Notes: a model not told the origin generated them from the sequence alone. A DNA stretch of 64,000 nt from Nostocales cyanobacterium Centralia_MAG_434 (GCA_021324415.1 JAJPJF010000153.1:24399-88398), one strand, 5' to 3'. Positions 1 to 8,782 are shown, numbered from the stretch's first letter. Numbers and translations: made by a program.

Positions 1-493
1 CCAAACGACAAGCCAAGTTAGCAATCAAAGATGCAAAGATTTTGCCATCTCCACGTTTTTGCCGCCAGCCTGCAACTGCGTCTACTCCAGAATCACACGC
101 TTTTAATAGTAATGGTAAGTCAGTCCGAGGATCAGACTCTAGATCAGCTTGTCCCCAAAATATCCAATCAGTTTTGACATGGACTAAAGCTGTCTTCCAC
201 ACTTCAGTAACACCACGTCTTTTAGGATGACGAATGACTCTCAAAAAGTCATATTTCTTGCTCAACTGGGCGAGAATAATTGGACTATTATCTGTACTGC
301 CATCATCAATTACAATAACTGGTAAGGTAAAACCGAGATCCTGGAACGTTTCCTCCAAACTTAGTAGGAGCTTCTCTAAATTACCTTCCTCATTCAACGC
401 TGGAATGACTACTGTAACGGAACGACTCTGATATGCGGGCTTTAACGCAAATCGCGAGTTATGTTCCTGATGAGCATATTTTTTGTCAAACAT
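1..493 (-). CDS. Family 2 glycosyltransferase, 3' end cut by window edge
   Basis: The reverse strand is open from ATG at 493 to the window edge, giving 164 residues. The start reads MFDKKYAHQEH; residues about 27-45 contain VVIPALNEEGNLEKLL, and about 60 contains VIDDGSTDNS, the nucleotide-binding motif of GT-A fold family 2 enzymes of the DPM1/GtrB type. A QADLESDP segment near 125 fits the acceptor-side DxD-like region. The family transfers a sugar from a nucleotide or to a polyprenyl carrier at the inner membrane. It lies upstream, on the same strand, in a small surface-sugar neighbourhood with rfbB and a heptose-kinase-like gene, although about 1 kb separates them. The missing C-terminus prevents saying whether membrane helices follow. 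Confidence 0.85.
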   Translation of the reverse strand, partial: MFDKKYAHQEHNSRFALKPAYQSRSVTVVIPALNEEGNLEKLLLSLEETFQDLGFTLPVIVIDDGSTDNSPIILAQLSKKYDFLRVIRHPKRRGVTEVWKTALVHVKTDWIFWGQADLESDPRTDLPLLLKACDSGVDAVAGWRQKRGDGKIFASLIANLACRL

Positions 494-1521
494 CTTGTCT
501 TTACCTTACGCCTAATTTTCTTGATTCCGGTTCGATGTAATTAAGTGAGTCGGTATAAACTCCAAGGAAACTTGTGAGACAGCGAGTAATTCAACGGAGG
601 AAAACCCTGTAAAAGAAGCTAGAGGTTGTATCGGGAGTTTTTGCCCTTTGGTAGCGACTGCAAATCCGTTGGCGCAGTGTCTCTGATAAAAGAAGGGTGA
701 GAATCGTCCTTAAGCAGATGTCATCATAGTTGCTAGTTAAGGAAAAAGGACGATCAACATAGTTATGTTTATGTTTATTAGCACTCAGTTACTAACTTAG
801 GTCCAACTTCACTTATTTCGACCGATTTATGAGGAATGGATGTTGAAAAAAACAGTTATTTTTAACCAATGCGGTAGATGTTAAGTAAATGCCCATTTTC
901 TTGAAACCAGAACAAATCTGCAAATTTTGAGTCATATCTGCAAGCACACACTTAATGCTTGCATTATTCTGTTCTTTTGCTGATCAGTTCAGAACAGCTA
1001 CAAAAACAAAGGAATTTCGCCAACTAGTTATTGACTTTTAGAAAGCTTTCATTGAGTGGTAGATGCTCGCATTCCTCTGTTTTCGGGAATTCAAGCCACA
1101 CACATGCATTGTGTTTTGTCACTTTTAATAAGTATAAAGGGTTTTGTAAAAAAATCAACAAATTTTTTTTAATTTTTTTGTCTGTTTTAAAGTTCTGATT
1201 AATTTTTCCTTTTAGAACGAAAAAATAATTATTTTCTTTTATAGATAGAGTATAATTTTTGTTAGTTTGGGGATAATCTATAAGTATTTATACGCCATAA
1301 TTTCGTTTTTGTTACAAACTGTTACTACAGTGTATTTTCTTTTACAGCAAAATTATGATTGCGGGACAGTAAAATATTGCAACAATGCTGTATAATCACG
1401 CAAAAATGATAATCATTGCTTAACTCTGGAAGAGATGGGGATTTTTTGAGCAGGGGAGAAAGAATTCTGGGCAATAAGTTCTTTTCCCCTCGGCACCTAT
1501 TGCTCCCTCTGCTTTGTTTGC
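494..1521. other. Gene-free AT-rich stretch
   Basis: About 1 kb between rfbB and the glycosyltransferase. Short open frames at 1325-1603 (minus) and 1416-1613 (plus) overlap the end of rfbB in other frames and have no recognisable protein character. The part 1130-1330 is very T-rich and A-rich, with T runs of up to eight. I see no tRNA, transposon or conserved protein relic. It may hold the promoter of the leftward glycosyltransferase, but no clear -10/-35 pair stands out. Confidence 0.5.
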
Positions 1522-2586
1522 TCAGGAATAAATCTTCTGGTAATACGCTTGATATTCGTCTGATAATAAAGGTTCCCACCAATCGCGGTGATGAAGGTAC
1601 CATTCAACAGTGAGGCGTAGACCCTCTTGTATGGTCACTGACGGTGACCAACCTAAGTGAGTTTTCATCTTAGTCGCGTTAATCGCGTATCTCCGATCAT
1701 GTCCTGGTCTATCTTTGACAAACGTAATCAAATCTGACGTAGGACGTACGAGTAGACTGGGTGCGAGTTCGTCCATGAGAAGGCACAACATCTGCACTAA
1801 AGTAATATTTTCTACCTCATTATTGCCACCAATATTATAAGTTTCTCCTGGTATGCCAAAATGAATCACCCTATCTAAAGCAGTGCAATGGTCACCCACA
1901 TACAACCAATCCCGAACATTTTTGCCATCACCATATACTGGTAATTGCTTACCTATGAGAGCATTAATACACATTAAGGGAATTAACTTTTCTGGAAACT
2001 GATAGGGACCATAATTATTGGAGCAATTTGTGATGATTGCTGGTAGTCTGTAAGTATGGTAATATGAACGTACTAAATGATCACTACCAGCTTTAGAAGC
2101 TGAATAAGGACTATTAGGAGCGTAAGATGTCGTTTCGGTGAAAGGAGGGTCATTAGGACCAAGACTACCGTAAACTTCATCAGTAGAAACGTGAAGAAAA
2201 CGATAATAATCTGGCTTTAATGTGACCTCCCAATGCTGACGGAAAGCCTCTAGCAAAGTGAAAGTTCCTACCACATTTGTTTGTACAAAAGCACTAGGTC
2301 CTAAAATCGAGCGATCTACATGGGATTCAGCAGCAAAGTGGGCAATCGTGTCAATGTTTTCCGTTTGTAGTATCTGATCTATAACAGCGCGATCGCAAAT
2401 ATTTCCCTGTACAAAGCGAAAATTCTCTCGTCCCTCAAGAGCAGCTAAATTACAGCGGTTTCCTGCATAGGTGAGAGCATCCAAGACAACAACTTGATCA
2501 TTCGGATAAGTGCGACACCAGTGGTGCACAAAATTTGAACCAATAAACCCCGCACCACCGGTCACTAGCAATCGATGATTCATCAA
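1522..2586 (-). CDS. rfbB: dTDP-glucose 4,6-dehydratase
   Basis: Converts dTDP-glucose to dTDP-4-keto-6-deoxyglucose, the branch point for dTDP-rhamnose and other deoxysugars of surface polysaccharide; cytosolic, NAD-dependent extended SDR. The 354-residue length is normal for the family. Visible features: the Rossmann motif GGAGFIG at residues 10-16, the catalytic TDEVYG segment near 135, YSASK (Tyr-x3-Lys) near 160, and the substrate-binding NCSNNYGPYQFPEKLIP segment, which is typical of RfbB/RmlB rather than of UDP-glucose epimerases. Two adjacent ATG codons (2586 and 2583) could serve as start. The gene runs just downstream (41 bases) of the PfkB-type sugar kinase on the same strand, so the two are probably cotranscribed. 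Confidence 0.95.
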   Translation of the reverse strand: MMNHRLLVTGGAGFIGSNFVHHWCRTYPNDQVVVLDALTYAGNRCNLAALEGRENFRFVQGNICDRAVIDQILQTENIDTIAHFAAESHVDRSILGPSAFVQTNVVGTFTLLEAFRQHWEVTLKPDYYRFLHVSTDEVYGSLGPNDPPFTETTSYAPNSPYSASKAGSDHLVRSYYHTYRLPAIITNCSNNYGPYQFPEKLIPLMCINALIGKQLPVYGDGKNVRDWLYVGDHCTALDRVIHFGIPGETYNIGGNNEVENITLVQMLCLLMDELAPSLLVRPTSDLITFVKDRPGHDRRYAINATKMKTHLGWSPSVTIQEGLRLTVEWYLHHRDWWEPLLSDEYQAYYQKIYS

Positions 2587-2627
2587 AATACACTCCTCTT
2601 GGCGCTTTTTGCCTTATGAACAGGTTG

Positions 2628-3656
2628 TTAACTTTCTTCTAACAACGCATGTAATGCCATCTTCATTTCTATTGGTGTTGTCGTTGTTGTCCCAAATTGA
2701 CGCACTACAATGCTAGCGGCTAAATTACCTAAAACTGCTGCCTCCCAAGCTGATGCGCCAGACGTTAGACCTAGAGTCAAGGCTGCTGCAACAGTATCCC
2801 CTGCACCTGTAACATCAAACACCTCTGTCCTGTTAAAAGCTGGAATATGATGTTCACTTCCAGCACGGTTGAATAAACTCATCCCTTGCTCACCACGAGT
2901 GATCAAAACATACTGTGCTTGTGTCAATGCTATGAGATCACTTCCTGCTTGAGTTAAACTCACATCATCGGTAATCTTATAGCCTACAGCAAGTTCTGCT
3001 TCGGGGAGATTAGGGGTAAATAACGTTGCTCCTTGATATCGTTCCAAATGCTTTTGGGCATCTACTATTGTCCGAGGAGCAGACAAAGCCGCTGCAATAA
3101 CAGGCTGAGTTAAGGTTCCATCACCATAGTCGGAACATATGACGGCATCTACTGAATGGCTTTGCTCTTTAGTGTATTCGGCTAGTTGTAATTGCAAATC
3201 CATATCTGGTAACTCATCTGATTTTCGGTCTATCCGAACTATTTGCTGAGTTACTGATTGACGTGAATGACCAGAAATTCGTGTTTTAGTAACTGTTGGG
3301 CGATGTGGATCAATAAGAACACCATCAGTATTGACCCCAGCTGCTTCTAACAAACCGCGTAACGCCTTTCCCTGATCATCTTTGCCTAAAAGTCCCACAG
3401 CCAAAACCTTAGCTCCCAACTGGGCAAAGTTATAAACTGCATTTGCCCCACCGCCTGGTACTTGCTTAGTAGTTTCATGACGGAGAATTAAGACTGGTGC
3501 TTCCCTGGAAATTCTTTCTACCTGACCAGTCAAAAACTCGTCTAAAGTCAAATCTCCAATCACAAGCACCCGTGCTTCGGTGAATCGTTCTAGCAGATAA
3601 AATAATCGGTCAGCTGAGGCATGTAACTGAATCTTGAACGCAGAGTCTAAAGTCAT
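2628..3656 (-). CDS. PfkB-family sugar kinase resembling heptose-7-phosphate kinase
   Basis: A 342-residue ribokinase-fold kinase similar to the N-terminal domain of HldE/RfaE (D-glycero-beta-D-manno-heptose-7-phosphate kinase). Signs are an N-terminal VLVIGDLTLDEF segment near residue 30, the glycine-rich VPGGGANAVYN near 68, the IVRIDRKSDE segment and the C-terminal DVTGAGDT signature with the catalytic-base Asp at about 287. There is no nucleotidyltransferase domain, so unlike HldE it is kinase only, as in HldA. It precedes rfbB by 41 bases and follows a glycosyltransferase neighbourhood, which fits nucleotide-sugar supply. The exact substrate cannot be read from sequence; heptose phosphate is inferred from family resemblance. 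Confidence 0.8.
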   Translation of the reverse strand: MTLDSAFKIQLHASADRLFYLLERFTEARVLVIGDLTLDEFLTGQVERISREAPVLILRHETTKQVPGGGANAVYNFAQLGAKVLAVGLLGKDDQGKALRGLLEAAGVNTDGVLIDPHRPTVTKTRISGHSRQSVTQQIVRIDRKSDELPDMDLQLQLAEYTKEQSHSVDAVICSDYGDGTLTQPVIAAALSAPRTIVDAQKHLERYQGATLFTPNLPEAELAVGYKITDDVSLTQAGSDLIALTQAQYVLITRGEQGMSLFNRAGSEHHIPAFNRTEVFDVTGAGDTVAAALTLGLTSGASAWEAAVLGNLAASIVVRQFGTTTTTPIEMKMALHALLEES

Positions 3657-3694
3657 GTTTGTTGTTAGTGCTTAGTGGAATGGTCTCTTAACCA

Positions 3695-4381
3695 TTAACC
3701 ACTAACAATTTTCTCTTGCCAATACACTTTAATAAAATGTGCCTCGCGACCATTCATGTCATGAGTGCATGTGATATTTTCAATAGCTAGGTTAAAAGGA
3801 ATAGCAGTTGTCAGGTAACGTTGTGCGAAAACACCAATATCAGGTGCAAGTTCAGACGCCGTCGTCGCCGCCAATCCTAAACCAATCAATTGCTCTATGA
3901 GTCCTCGTGGTAATAATAGATGTACACTCACAGCTAAGCCAGCTGTCAACAACATTGACGCTGATACATTTGTACCACATCGGGGATGTATAGCCAAATC
4001 CCACTCACCACTCGTGAGGCGGTGCAGGGCAAGTGTGACGGCACGTCGCAAATCGCTGATATTTACCTTGCCATAGAGATAAAACCCTTGTTCTGTGGAC
4101 AACCCGCTTAATAGTTCATTATCCATGGAAATATTGCTAGAGGCTCTTGTGGGAGTGTGAGCGCGAGTTAACTCACTCAGAACCCAGACGGTACCATGTT
4201 CTAGAGCGTGAACCTGCCGCAGCATCAAAAATTCTTTCAACCCTGGAATAAATGATAATTGTTTGAGTAAATCAGTATCTTGTGTAGGTTGTGGGTAGTC
4301 TAAGGCTCCGATTGGCGCTTTACCATATAGAAGTGCTGTAAAATCAAAATTAAAAAAGTCAGCAGAAGCAGAGGTATTCAT
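3695..4381 (-). CDS. Conserved DUF6391-like membrane protein
   Basis: A 228-residue protein of unknown function. A central segment (about 60-75) reads LRQVHALEHGTVWVL, a His-x2-Glu-His pattern that I associate with the cyanobacterial DUF6391 family. A second conserved-looking part (about 130-190) has a Cys-Gly-Thr stretch followed by two hydrophobic segments that could span or lie on a membrane. It is transcribed leftward ahead of the PfkB kinase and rfbB, 38 bases away. The coding 3' end overlaps a 9-bp inverted repeat (3662-3670 and 3700-3708) that may lie in the messenger's spacer. The family name is a tentative match from memory. Confidence 0.65.
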   Translation of the reverse strand: MNTSASADFFNFDFTALLYGKAPIGALDYPQPTQDTDLLKQLSFIPGLKEFLMLRQVHALEHGTVWVLSELTRAHTPTRASSNISMDNELLSGLSTEQGFYLYGKVNISDLRRAVTLALHRLTSGEWDLAIHPRCGTNVSASMLLTAGLAVSVHLLLPRGLIEQLIGLGLAATTASELAPDIGVFAQRYLTTAIPFNLAIENITCTHDMNGREAHFIKVYWQEKIVSG

Positions 4382-4746
4382 AGCAACACTGCTCCTAGGT
4401 TAGATAGAGCAATATATATTTCTTTCAAATGTAACGCTTGAATTAGTCGATTGTTGCTAATTTTTGTTGATAAAGCCGTATATGCCTAATGAAGGAAAGG
4501 AAAAATTTCCGAAAAACTTGAGCTAAAAGGTTTTGGGTGTGGGGAATCAAGAATTCGAACTTATGAGTTGAAAACAAGCCATTCAATGAGATGAACCCTA
4601 GACCCTACACCCTACCTTTTACACCCTGGCAATAGAAGAATTTGCCTTTTAACTTTTTTCGAGAGGACAAAAACAATGAACCGCCAATTACAAATAGGTT
4701 GGCAGTGTATCAGACGCAGTTCATCCCGTCTTTACAGGCAAATTGT
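4382..4746. other. Intergenic stretch with short heptamer repeat and possible small gene
   Basis: It holds the upstream region of the DUF6391-like gene (reverse strand). At 4596-4616 there are three tandem copies of the heptamer CCCTANA, of the short tandem repeat kind common in heterocystous cyanobacteria. A 24-codon open frame with a good ribosome binding site begins at 4676 and is listed separately. Nothing else is recognised. Confidence 0.5.
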
Positions 4747-4750
4747 CTAA
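4676..4750 (+). CDS. Possible 24-residue small protein
   Basis: ATG at 4676 is preceded at 8 bases by GAGAGGA (4661-4667), a better Shine-Dalgarno site than many genes in this window have. The 24-residue product is basic (six Arg, with one Cys and one Trp) and has no membrane segment. It converges on and overlaps the stop codon of the PedR-like gene by four bases. Nothing is known of such a product; a chance open frame of this size is common, and only the ribosome binding site argues for it. Confidence 0.2.
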   Translation: MNRQLQIGWQCIRRSSSRLYRQIV

Positions 4751-5010
4751 TCGTTTTGGTTTGGTAAAGCACAGCAATTAACATCGTTCAAGCATACTTT
4801 ACCCCATTGCAAAGCCCAACGTACAAGAGCTACTCGGTTGTCTGTCCCGGTCTTAGTAAGAATATTGCTGATGTGGTTATCAACTGTACGCTTGCTAATT
4901 TCCAGTTTAGCTGCAATTTCTTGGTTAGTTAAGCCAGCGGCCACTAAATCGATAATTTGCAGTTCTCTGTCTGACAGACTTACAGGGGTCTGAGACTCGC
5001 CACCAGCCAT
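4747..5010 (-). CDS. pedR: PedR-like small LuxR-type redox regulator
   Basis: An 87-residue stand-alone LuxR/FixJ helix-turn-helix protein without a receiver domain. The DNA-binding domain occupies about residues 12-70 (LSDRELQIIDLVAAGLTNQE, then KRTVDNHISNIL). The C-terminal tail carries Cys73, Cys79 and Cys80. Size, domain layout and the cysteine tail match PedR of Synechocystis, a regulator whose activity responds to photosynthetic electron transport through thioredoxin. It stands alone, divergent from the fructokinase-like gene, so its targets cannot be read from the context. The only possible ribosome binding site, GGGAGGA, lies 12 bases upstream of the ATG. The PedR assignment is from family resemblance. 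Confidence 0.75.
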   Translation of the reverse strand: MAGGESQTPVSLSDRELQIIDLVAAGLTNQEIAAKLEISKRTVDNHISNILTKTGTDNRVALVRWALQWGKVCLNDVNCCALPNQND

Positions 5011-5345
5011 GAGCTATTCAATCCTCCCTTGGTATATGTACTTAATCCTCTTTCTCATTCTAGAAGATTCTTTTGAAGGTAGGTATTTCAACTGTTAGCA
5101 ACAATACTTTTATTGATATTTTATTTTTGGTTAAAGTGGACAGTAATTTATAATACAAAATACTAGTGTTAGATATAACATTAAATTTTGGCATTACTGA
5201 TTTTCTACTGATATAAAAAATAACGCTTAATTAAGAGCTGATTGTTAATTTCAAGAATTGTATGGACAACTGCCGACATAAGAGCCGAAATTATTGTAAA
5301 TTTTGTACGGGAAATTCTAATCGAAAATAAAAAATCTAGAATTCA
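5011..5345. other. Divergent promoter region between pedR and fructokinase gene
   Basis: AT-rich spacer of 335 bases between two divergently transcribed genes. Promoters for both must lie here, but I see no strong -35/-10 pair and no repeat. No ribosome binding site precedes the ATG at 5346 (upstream bases TAGAATTCA). Confidence 0.45.
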
Positions 5346-6323
5346 ATGAGTAATCCCCGTGTTTTATGTGTGGGTGAAGTTTTGTTTGATTGTTTAGCTG
5401 ACCAGTTAGGGCTAAAACTGGAGCAAGTCGAGTCTTGGACTCCCTATCCAGGAGGAGCACCAGCAAATGTTGCCTGTGCTTTAACAAAGTTAGGAACATC
5501 AGCAGGATTCATCGGTGCTGTGGGTGAGGATGAATCTGGAAATGCGCTGGTCAGGCTTCTACAAGAAGTAGGTGTTGATACAACAGGCATACAACGTCAT
5601 CCAACAGCACCAACGCGGCAAGTTTATGTGGTACGGGATCTAGCAGGCGATCGCAGCTTTGCTGGCTTCGGTGAATACAATACTACTGAATTTGCTGATA
5701 CCAAGCTCAACGCTGATTTGTTAGCGCAACCTCTGTTTCAAGAAGCAGATTTTCTAGTTTTGGGCACTTTGGAATTAGCTTATCCAGAAAGTGGGCGTGC
5801 TATTCACCGTGCTCTTGAATTAGCAGAACTATTTGATATTAAGGTTTTGCTAGATATCAATTGGCGTCCTGTATTTTGGCCTGATCATGACATAGCTCTG
5901 CCAAAAATTCGAGAATTCTTTAAAAGAGTCGATTTTATTAAACTTTCTAAAGAAGAAGCTGAATGGTTATTTGACACGACTGATCCAGGCGCAATCACCT
6001 ATCGTCTAAATTCTGTTGAAGGGGTGATAGTGACAGATGGAGCCCAAGGAATCAGCTACTGTCTCGGCGAAACTGAAGGTAAGCTTCCTGCTTTTTCTAT
6101 CCCAGTGGTGGATACAACCGGAGCAGGAGATAGTTTTGTTGCAGGGTTTATCCACCAGATCTGTCAATATGGGCTTGCAAGCTTGAGCGAGCCAGAAATA
6201 GTTAAAAAAATTGTCACTTATGCCAGTGCTGCAGGAGCTTTGACGACAATGAAACCAGGGGCGATCGCTTCTCAACCGACAGCAGCAGAAGTCGAAGCTT
6301 TTCTTGCAACCCATCAACTATAA
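5346..6323 (+). CDS. PfkB-family carbohydrate kinase, probable fructokinase
   Basis: A 325-residue ribokinase-fold enzyme of the fructokinase branch, which phosphorylates fructose with ATP to fructose 6-phosphate in sucrose breakdown. N-terminal LCVGEVLFDCLAD (about 7-19) and YPGGAPANVACAL (about 35-47) are the first PfkB signature in the fructokinase form; VVDTTGAGDSFVAGF (254-268) is the second, with catalytic Asp262. The length is normal. It is a single gene with free space on both sides, so no operon informs the substrate; the GAPANVA form favours fructokinase over ribokinase or adenosine kinase. Confidence 0.85.
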   Translation: MSNPRVLCVGEVLFDCLADQLGLKLEQVESWTPYPGGAPANVACALTKLGTSAGFIGAVGEDESGNALVRLLQEVGVDTTGIQRHPTAPTRQVYVVRDLAGDRSFAGFGEYNTTEFADTKLNADLLAQPLFQEADFLVLGTLELAYPESGRAIHRALELAELFDIKVLLDINWRPVFWPDHDIALPKIREFFKRVDFIKLSKEEAEWLFDTTDPGAITYRLNSVEGVIVTDGAQGISYCLGETEGKLPAFSIPVVDTTGAGDSFVAGFIHQICQYGLASLSEPEIVKKIVTYASAAGALTTMKPGAIASQPTAAEVEAFLATHQL

Positions 6324-6966
6324 TCTAGTCGGCTACTTTTCTCATCTTCCTGCGTCTGGATAGGAAACGAGTTAGACTGGAGAAAAAAATACTATGCTTG
6401 CGATTGTTGCCTGTTGATAGATTAACAGTTAGGGCTTGTTTTATTCATGTTTCTTGAGCATTTCTATTTTTAGAAATCAAGCCGTTTTGACTTTTCTATG
6501 TGAGAAATGAATAGAGGAAGAGATATATAAGATATAGCAATCTTACATGATTTGTAAAAATTAACAGTCTTAGAAACCGGGTTTCTTGGATAAACCCGGT
6601 TTCTCGTTTTTCACGAATCATTTATGATTGTTCTATATATAAATTATTATTAAACCATTTGTGTATTAATTTTATTGATTTCTATTTTTCACATCCAGCC
6701 ATCCCAGATTTTATTAAAAAATAAATAAACAAATTTAGTGTATCAACAATTAATACACATTTAAATCTAAAATACACGATTCATTCGTATCAATACTGTT
6801 AAATCAAATTAGCAACATTAGTACAACAAAGAAATCAAATATTACACCAAATCATAGCATTAGAAATGTTGGTAGATTCATCAGACGAACAACAATAACT
6901 TCTATGAGTTTGGGGTGACGATTTAGTGTCTCATGCACAGCTTTAGCTCATCTGCGTATACGTATT
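6324..6966. other. AT-rich intergenic stretch with a hairpin repeat
   Basis: Contains the hairpin-plus-tail repeat at 6572-6630 listed separately. The rest (6640-6900) is strongly AT-rich, with no protein relic that I can read in any frame. No terminator directly follows the fructokinase gene. Confidence 0.5.
6572..6630. repeat. Dispersed hairpin repeat, copy 1
   Basis: A perfect 13-bp inverted repeat, AGAAACCGGGTTT (6572-6584) and AAACCCGGTTTCT (6592-6604) around a 7-base loop, is followed by a tail ending AATCATTTATGATTG (6616-6630). A second hairpin with almost the same tail lies at 20460-20513. The shared tail after a different stem shows this is a dispersed element and not just a terminator. 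It resembles the small intergenic repeats of Nostoc-type genomes. Confidence 0.7.
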
Positions 6967-7194
6967 ATGAAGATAACCTACAGCTACCAGTTCACCCATC
7001 ATACTAACCCTGTAACGACTGACTACAAGTTTATTGTCTATCACACTCACTGCCCTGGTATTTATGATGTTATTCATGAGTTTGATGGGCTAGAAGCTTT
7101 GAATCACTATAAGGCAGTTCAAGAGGCTACACCAGAACGGTTACAGCAGTATCTTTACATGGTTACTAAACGTGCTAGACCTAAGTCGATTTAA
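6967..7194 (+). CDS. Small protein of unknown function
   Basis: A 75-residue soluble protein rich in Tyr and His (five and six). It has no signal peptide, membrane segment or known motif; a FDGLEALNHYKAVQEATPE segment looks helical, preceded by strand-like stretches, so a small alpha-beta fold is likely. No clear ribosome binding site precedes the ATG. Codon use is ordinary for the window. It is followed by a restriction-subunit relic, which suggests an accessory pocket. I do not recognise the family. Confidence 0.55.
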   Translation: MKITYSYQFTHHTNPVTTDYKFIVYHTHCPGIYDVIHEFDGLEALNHYKAVQEATPERLQQYLYMVTKRARPKSI

Positions 7195-7345
7195 GCCATC
7201 TCGTAGTCGTAATTCATCAACATTTACACTTAATAACTAGAGATTTTACCTAGGATTAACCAAAAGTTACTGTTTGATGATTACCAGATTCTGCTAATAC
7301 TGCTTTCACACTCTATACGGGAGCGAATGCCATGCATTAATTATC

Positions 7346-7621
7346 TTGCGTCTATTGAGTTTGTACAATGCAAAATTTATAGTGAATTTGTTTTATTCAA
7401 TTCTTGGAAAGAAAGAACTATACAAAATTACTACAGGTAATACTATTAAGCATATTCTTGTAAGTGATTTAAGTGAAGTATTCTTGAATTTTCCTTCATT
7501 TGCAGAACAAGAAAAAATAGCCAAATTCCTACCCGCAATAGAACACAAAATCGAAGCCCTCACCCAAATTGAACAAACCGAAAAATTCAAAAAAGGCTTA
7601 CTCCAAAAACTGTTTGATTGA
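7346..7621 (+). pseudogene. Relic of type I restriction specificity subunit (HsdS)
   Basis: Only the C-terminal part of an HsdS protein remains: 91 residues readable from a TTG, the last 45 being FAEQEKIAKFLPAIEHKIEA and a following GLLQKLFD end, the conserved coiled region after the second target-recognition domain. A full HsdS is about 400 residues, so roughly three quarters of the gene is missing, and no hsdM or hsdR lies nearby. The segment before it (ITTGNTIKHILVSDLSEV) matches the end of a recognition domain. Immediately upstream there is no ribosome binding site. I take it as a decaying fragment of a lost restriction system. Confidence 0.75.
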
Positions 7622-7678
7622 AATAGGGAATAGGGAATAGGGAATAAAATAAATGTATTACCAATTACCAATTACCAA
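7622..7678. repeat. Heptameric tandem repeats
   Basis: Three copies of AATAGGG (7622-7646) are followed by copies of AATTACC (7658-7678). Both have a 7-base period, as in the STRR sequences of heterocystous cyanobacteria. They fill the gap between the HsdS relic and the Uma2 gene, the second array ending just before the ATG at 7682. Confidence 0.75.
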
Positions 7679-7681
7679 AAA

Positions 7682-8278
7682 ATGATCGCCGCCAAGGACA
7701 AACCCACAAATTTAACCCCCGAAGAATACTTTGCCTGGGAAGAACAGCAGCTAGAAAAACACGAACTGATCAACGGTCAAGTTTATGCCATGACAGGTGG
7801 CAGCGTAAATCATAGCCGCATTGCCGTCCGCATCACCACACTATTCTCCAACCATCTAGAAAATAGCCCCTGCGAAACTGGTAACTCCGACCTCCGGATC
7901 AATATTGTCGGTACTAATAACTATACTTACCCAGATGCCAGCGTTACTTGCGACGATCGCGATAAAACCACCACCCAATACATCTCCTACCCCTGCCTCA
8001 TTGTCGAAGTCCTCTCCGCCAGAACCGAAGCCTACGACAGAGGCAGCAAATTCCGAATGTACCGCCAAAACCCAGCCTTAATCGATTACCTACTAGTTAG
8101 TTCCACCAGCATCGAAATCGACCTGTATCACAAAAATGACGCAGGCGACTGGTTGATTATCAACTACAAACCAGGTGACACAATCGAACTCAAAAGCATT
8201 AACCTCAATTTCCCCATTGAACAAGTCTATCGCGGTTTAACCCTTGAACCAGGGAATGGGGAGCAAAACAAAAGCTAG
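7682..8278 (+). CDS. Uma2 family (DUF820) putative endonuclease
   Basis: A 198-residue protein of the Uma2 family, greatly expanded in cyanobacteria and carrying a PD-(D/E)xK nuclease-like fold. Visible features: LTPEEYFAWEEQQLEKHELINGQ start (about 11-33) with the MTGGSVNHSRI segment, a PDASVTC segment near 92 holding the acidic residue, and LIVEVLSARTEAYDRGSKF near 110-128 with the E-x-K-like core. Length is typical. The role of the family is not settled; it is often found near mobile or restriction genes, as here next to an hsdS relic. A hairpin with a T run at 8293-8326 probably ends the transcript. Confidence 0.85.
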   Translation: MIAAKDKPTNLTPEEYFAWEEQQLEKHELINGQVYAMTGGSVNHSRIAVRITTLFSNHLENSPCETGNSDLRINIVGTNNYTYPDASVTCDDRDKTTTQYISYPCLIVEVLSARTEAYDRGSKFRMYRQNPALIDYLLVSSTSIEIDLYHKNDAGDWLIINYKPGDTIELKSINLNFPIEQVYRGLTLEPGNGEQNKS

Positions 8279-8292
8279 CCTTAAGTGGAAGC

Positions 8293-8326
8293 TACCACAT
8301 TTTCATGTATGGTGGTAAAATTTTTT
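8293..8326 (+). terminator. Probable intrinsic terminator after Uma2 gene
   Basis: TACCAC (8293-8298) pairs with GTGGTA (8312-8317), extendable inward by two pairs with a bulge, and is followed by AAA and a run of six T (8321-8326). It lies 15 bases beyond the Uma2 stop codon. Confidence 0.55.
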
Positions 8327-8335
8327 CATTAGGAA

Positions 8336-8408
8336 TGGAGCTAAGCGGATTCGAACCGCTGACCCCCTCAATGCCATTGAGGTGCTCTACCAACTGAGCT
8401 ATAACCCC
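8336..8408 (-). tRNA. tRNA-Ala (anticodon GGC)
   Basis: On the reverse strand the 73 bases fold as a complete tRNA: acceptor arm GGGGTTA / TAGCTCC with discriminator A, D arm with AGCTCAGTTGGTAGAGC, anticodon stem CCTCA / TGAGG around the loop ATGGCAT (anticodon GGC), and T arm with GGTTCGAATCC. The 3' CCA is not encoded. The GGC anticodon reads GCC and GCT alanine codons. Confidence 0.95.
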
Positions 8409-8590
8409 GTAAAGACTGTTACCTCAGCGCTTTAAAAGGCAACATCTAATTGAATTAGCGCACGTTCGTTAAGTGTACCATAGTAGGCGAATTTTGGTAA
8501 ATAATTAATATCAATATATGTTGAATTTGCACTGAAGACATCGAGAGCGAGCAGTCTTATGGTTTTGAGCCTGCTCATTCAGATGAGTGA

Positions 8591-8782
8591 TCACCTAATT
8601 TGTAGTAGGTAGCTCATGCAGTGCCCCATTAAAAAGTAAACTACTAACATTGCTGCGGCGGCAAGAGCGACTAGCGTACCCGCCAACATCAGTGAAAACT
8701 CTTTGTTCGCGAATGCTCTCTCCATGAGGTGGAGCGACCACGCAACTAGCGCTACATCAAAAACTAAAATAGGAATCAACAT
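8591..8782 (-). CDS. Small membrane protein of unknown function
   Basis: A 63-residue product with two hydrophobic stretches (about residues 1-20 and 32-55) separated by a short charged loop (MERAFANKEF), so probably a two-span inner-membrane or thylakoid protein. There is no clear ribosome binding site before the ATG at 8782 and no recognisable family. It stands between hisF and the tRNA gene. The marked hydrophobic pattern makes a real gene more likely than a chance frame. Confidence 0.5.
   Translation of the reverse strand: MLIPILVFDVALVAWSLHLMERAFANKEFSLMLAGTLVALAAAAMLVVYFLMGHCMSYLLQIR

Noticed and set aside
1325..1613. Open frames on both strands at the end of rfbB
   Set aside because: They are overlapping shadows of the rfbB 3' end and of AT-rich spacer sequence.
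6946..6966. A standard ribosome binding site for the 75-residue gene at 6967
   Set aside because: The sequence before the ATG has no purine-rich site, so the gene was kept only at moderate confidence.
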